Shown in pieces: positions 63,935-64,000 of a stretch of 64,000 nt of DNA. Both the position numbers and the translations under genes were made by a program. A model generated the notes under the pieces. The model had not been told where the DNA came from, did no database searches, and worked only from the letters and a program-made list of their open reading frames with translations. The DNA lies in contig CALNZC010000041.1 in assembly GCA_942490895.1 (NCBI GenBank), forward strand, positions 1 to 64,000, given 5' to 3'. Positions within the stretch are counted from its first letter, which is position 1; every line of letters begins with the position of its first letter. The stretch is from JAGNXB01 sp942490895 (GTDB lineage Bacteria; Bacteroidota; Bacteroidia; Chitinophagales; Saprospiraceae).

Positions 63935-64000
63935 CAATCAAAGAGGTAGCCTCTCGCAAATGTTCGAATAACCTGATAATCCTACCATCGGCATATGGCC

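Overview
The window looks like a chromosomal segment of a Bacteroidota bacterium, most likely of the Saprospiraceae/Lewinella kind (inference). The evidence is: PorP/SprF and a PorE-like protein, several secreted proteins ending in type A or type B type IX secretion (T9SS) sorting domains, SprB and PKD repeats, the Bacteroidota-specific rpmB-rpmG-DUF4295-ftsY cluster, and promoters with the TAnnTTTG -7 element and a TTTG/TTG -33 element about 20 nt upstream. There is no phage, CRISPR array or intact insertion sequence.

Layout. 1-9615 (minus): a surface/secretion operon read porP-like -> TPR/PD40/OmpA -> two tandem paralogous giant PKD proteins sharing a Cys-rich N-terminal module; the second runs off the left edge and is frameshifted. 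9966-12178: nnr and cobB (NAD(P)HX repair and a sirtuin). 12241-15683 (minus): nrdB-nrdA, with DnaA-box-like sites upstream. 16135-20882: corA, an FtsX-type permease, tyrS, a sugar nucleotidyltransferase and tRNA-Thr. 21333-25938: sbcD-sbcC and a coiled-coil protein. 25939-29122 (minus): dusB-cca-plsC. 29259-33039: nhaD, a lipoprotein, a DUF1573 protein and lepB. 33258-36694 (minus): three-gene pnt transhydrogenase and a CBS protein. 36709-39053: PD40 protein, broken DUF1684 gene, BtuF-like protein. 39155-41186: a broken S8 protease, a GC-rich insert, a tRNA-Arg fragment and a GIY-YIG remnant. 41187-42980: tRNA-Arg, rpmB, rpmG, DUF4295, ftsY. 43080-48210: tandem SprB-repeat proteins, the first a pseudogene. 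48319-56834: lepA, two secreted T9SS cargo proteins, a Tat-type class V aminotransferase, GDPD and SRAP. 56915-60239 (minus): a radical SAM gene with a palindromic promoter, a broken choice-of-anchor-L gene and a His-rich metal-binding lipoprotein. 60326-63887: a methyltransferase and a BlaI/M56 operon whose first gene (TPR) is broken.

Two patterns stand out. First, every housekeeping gene is intact while six mostly secreted or surface genes carry one-base indels, often several in a cluster and with the protein sequence still well preserved between them. That could be very recent decay or local sequence error, and read mapping would decide. Second, two promoters (radical SAM at about 57990, BlaI operon at about 60988) carry near-perfect inverted repeats exactly over the -33/-7 elements. 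They are good candidates for undescribed operators; the second is probably bound by the BlaI-like repressor encoded in the same operon.
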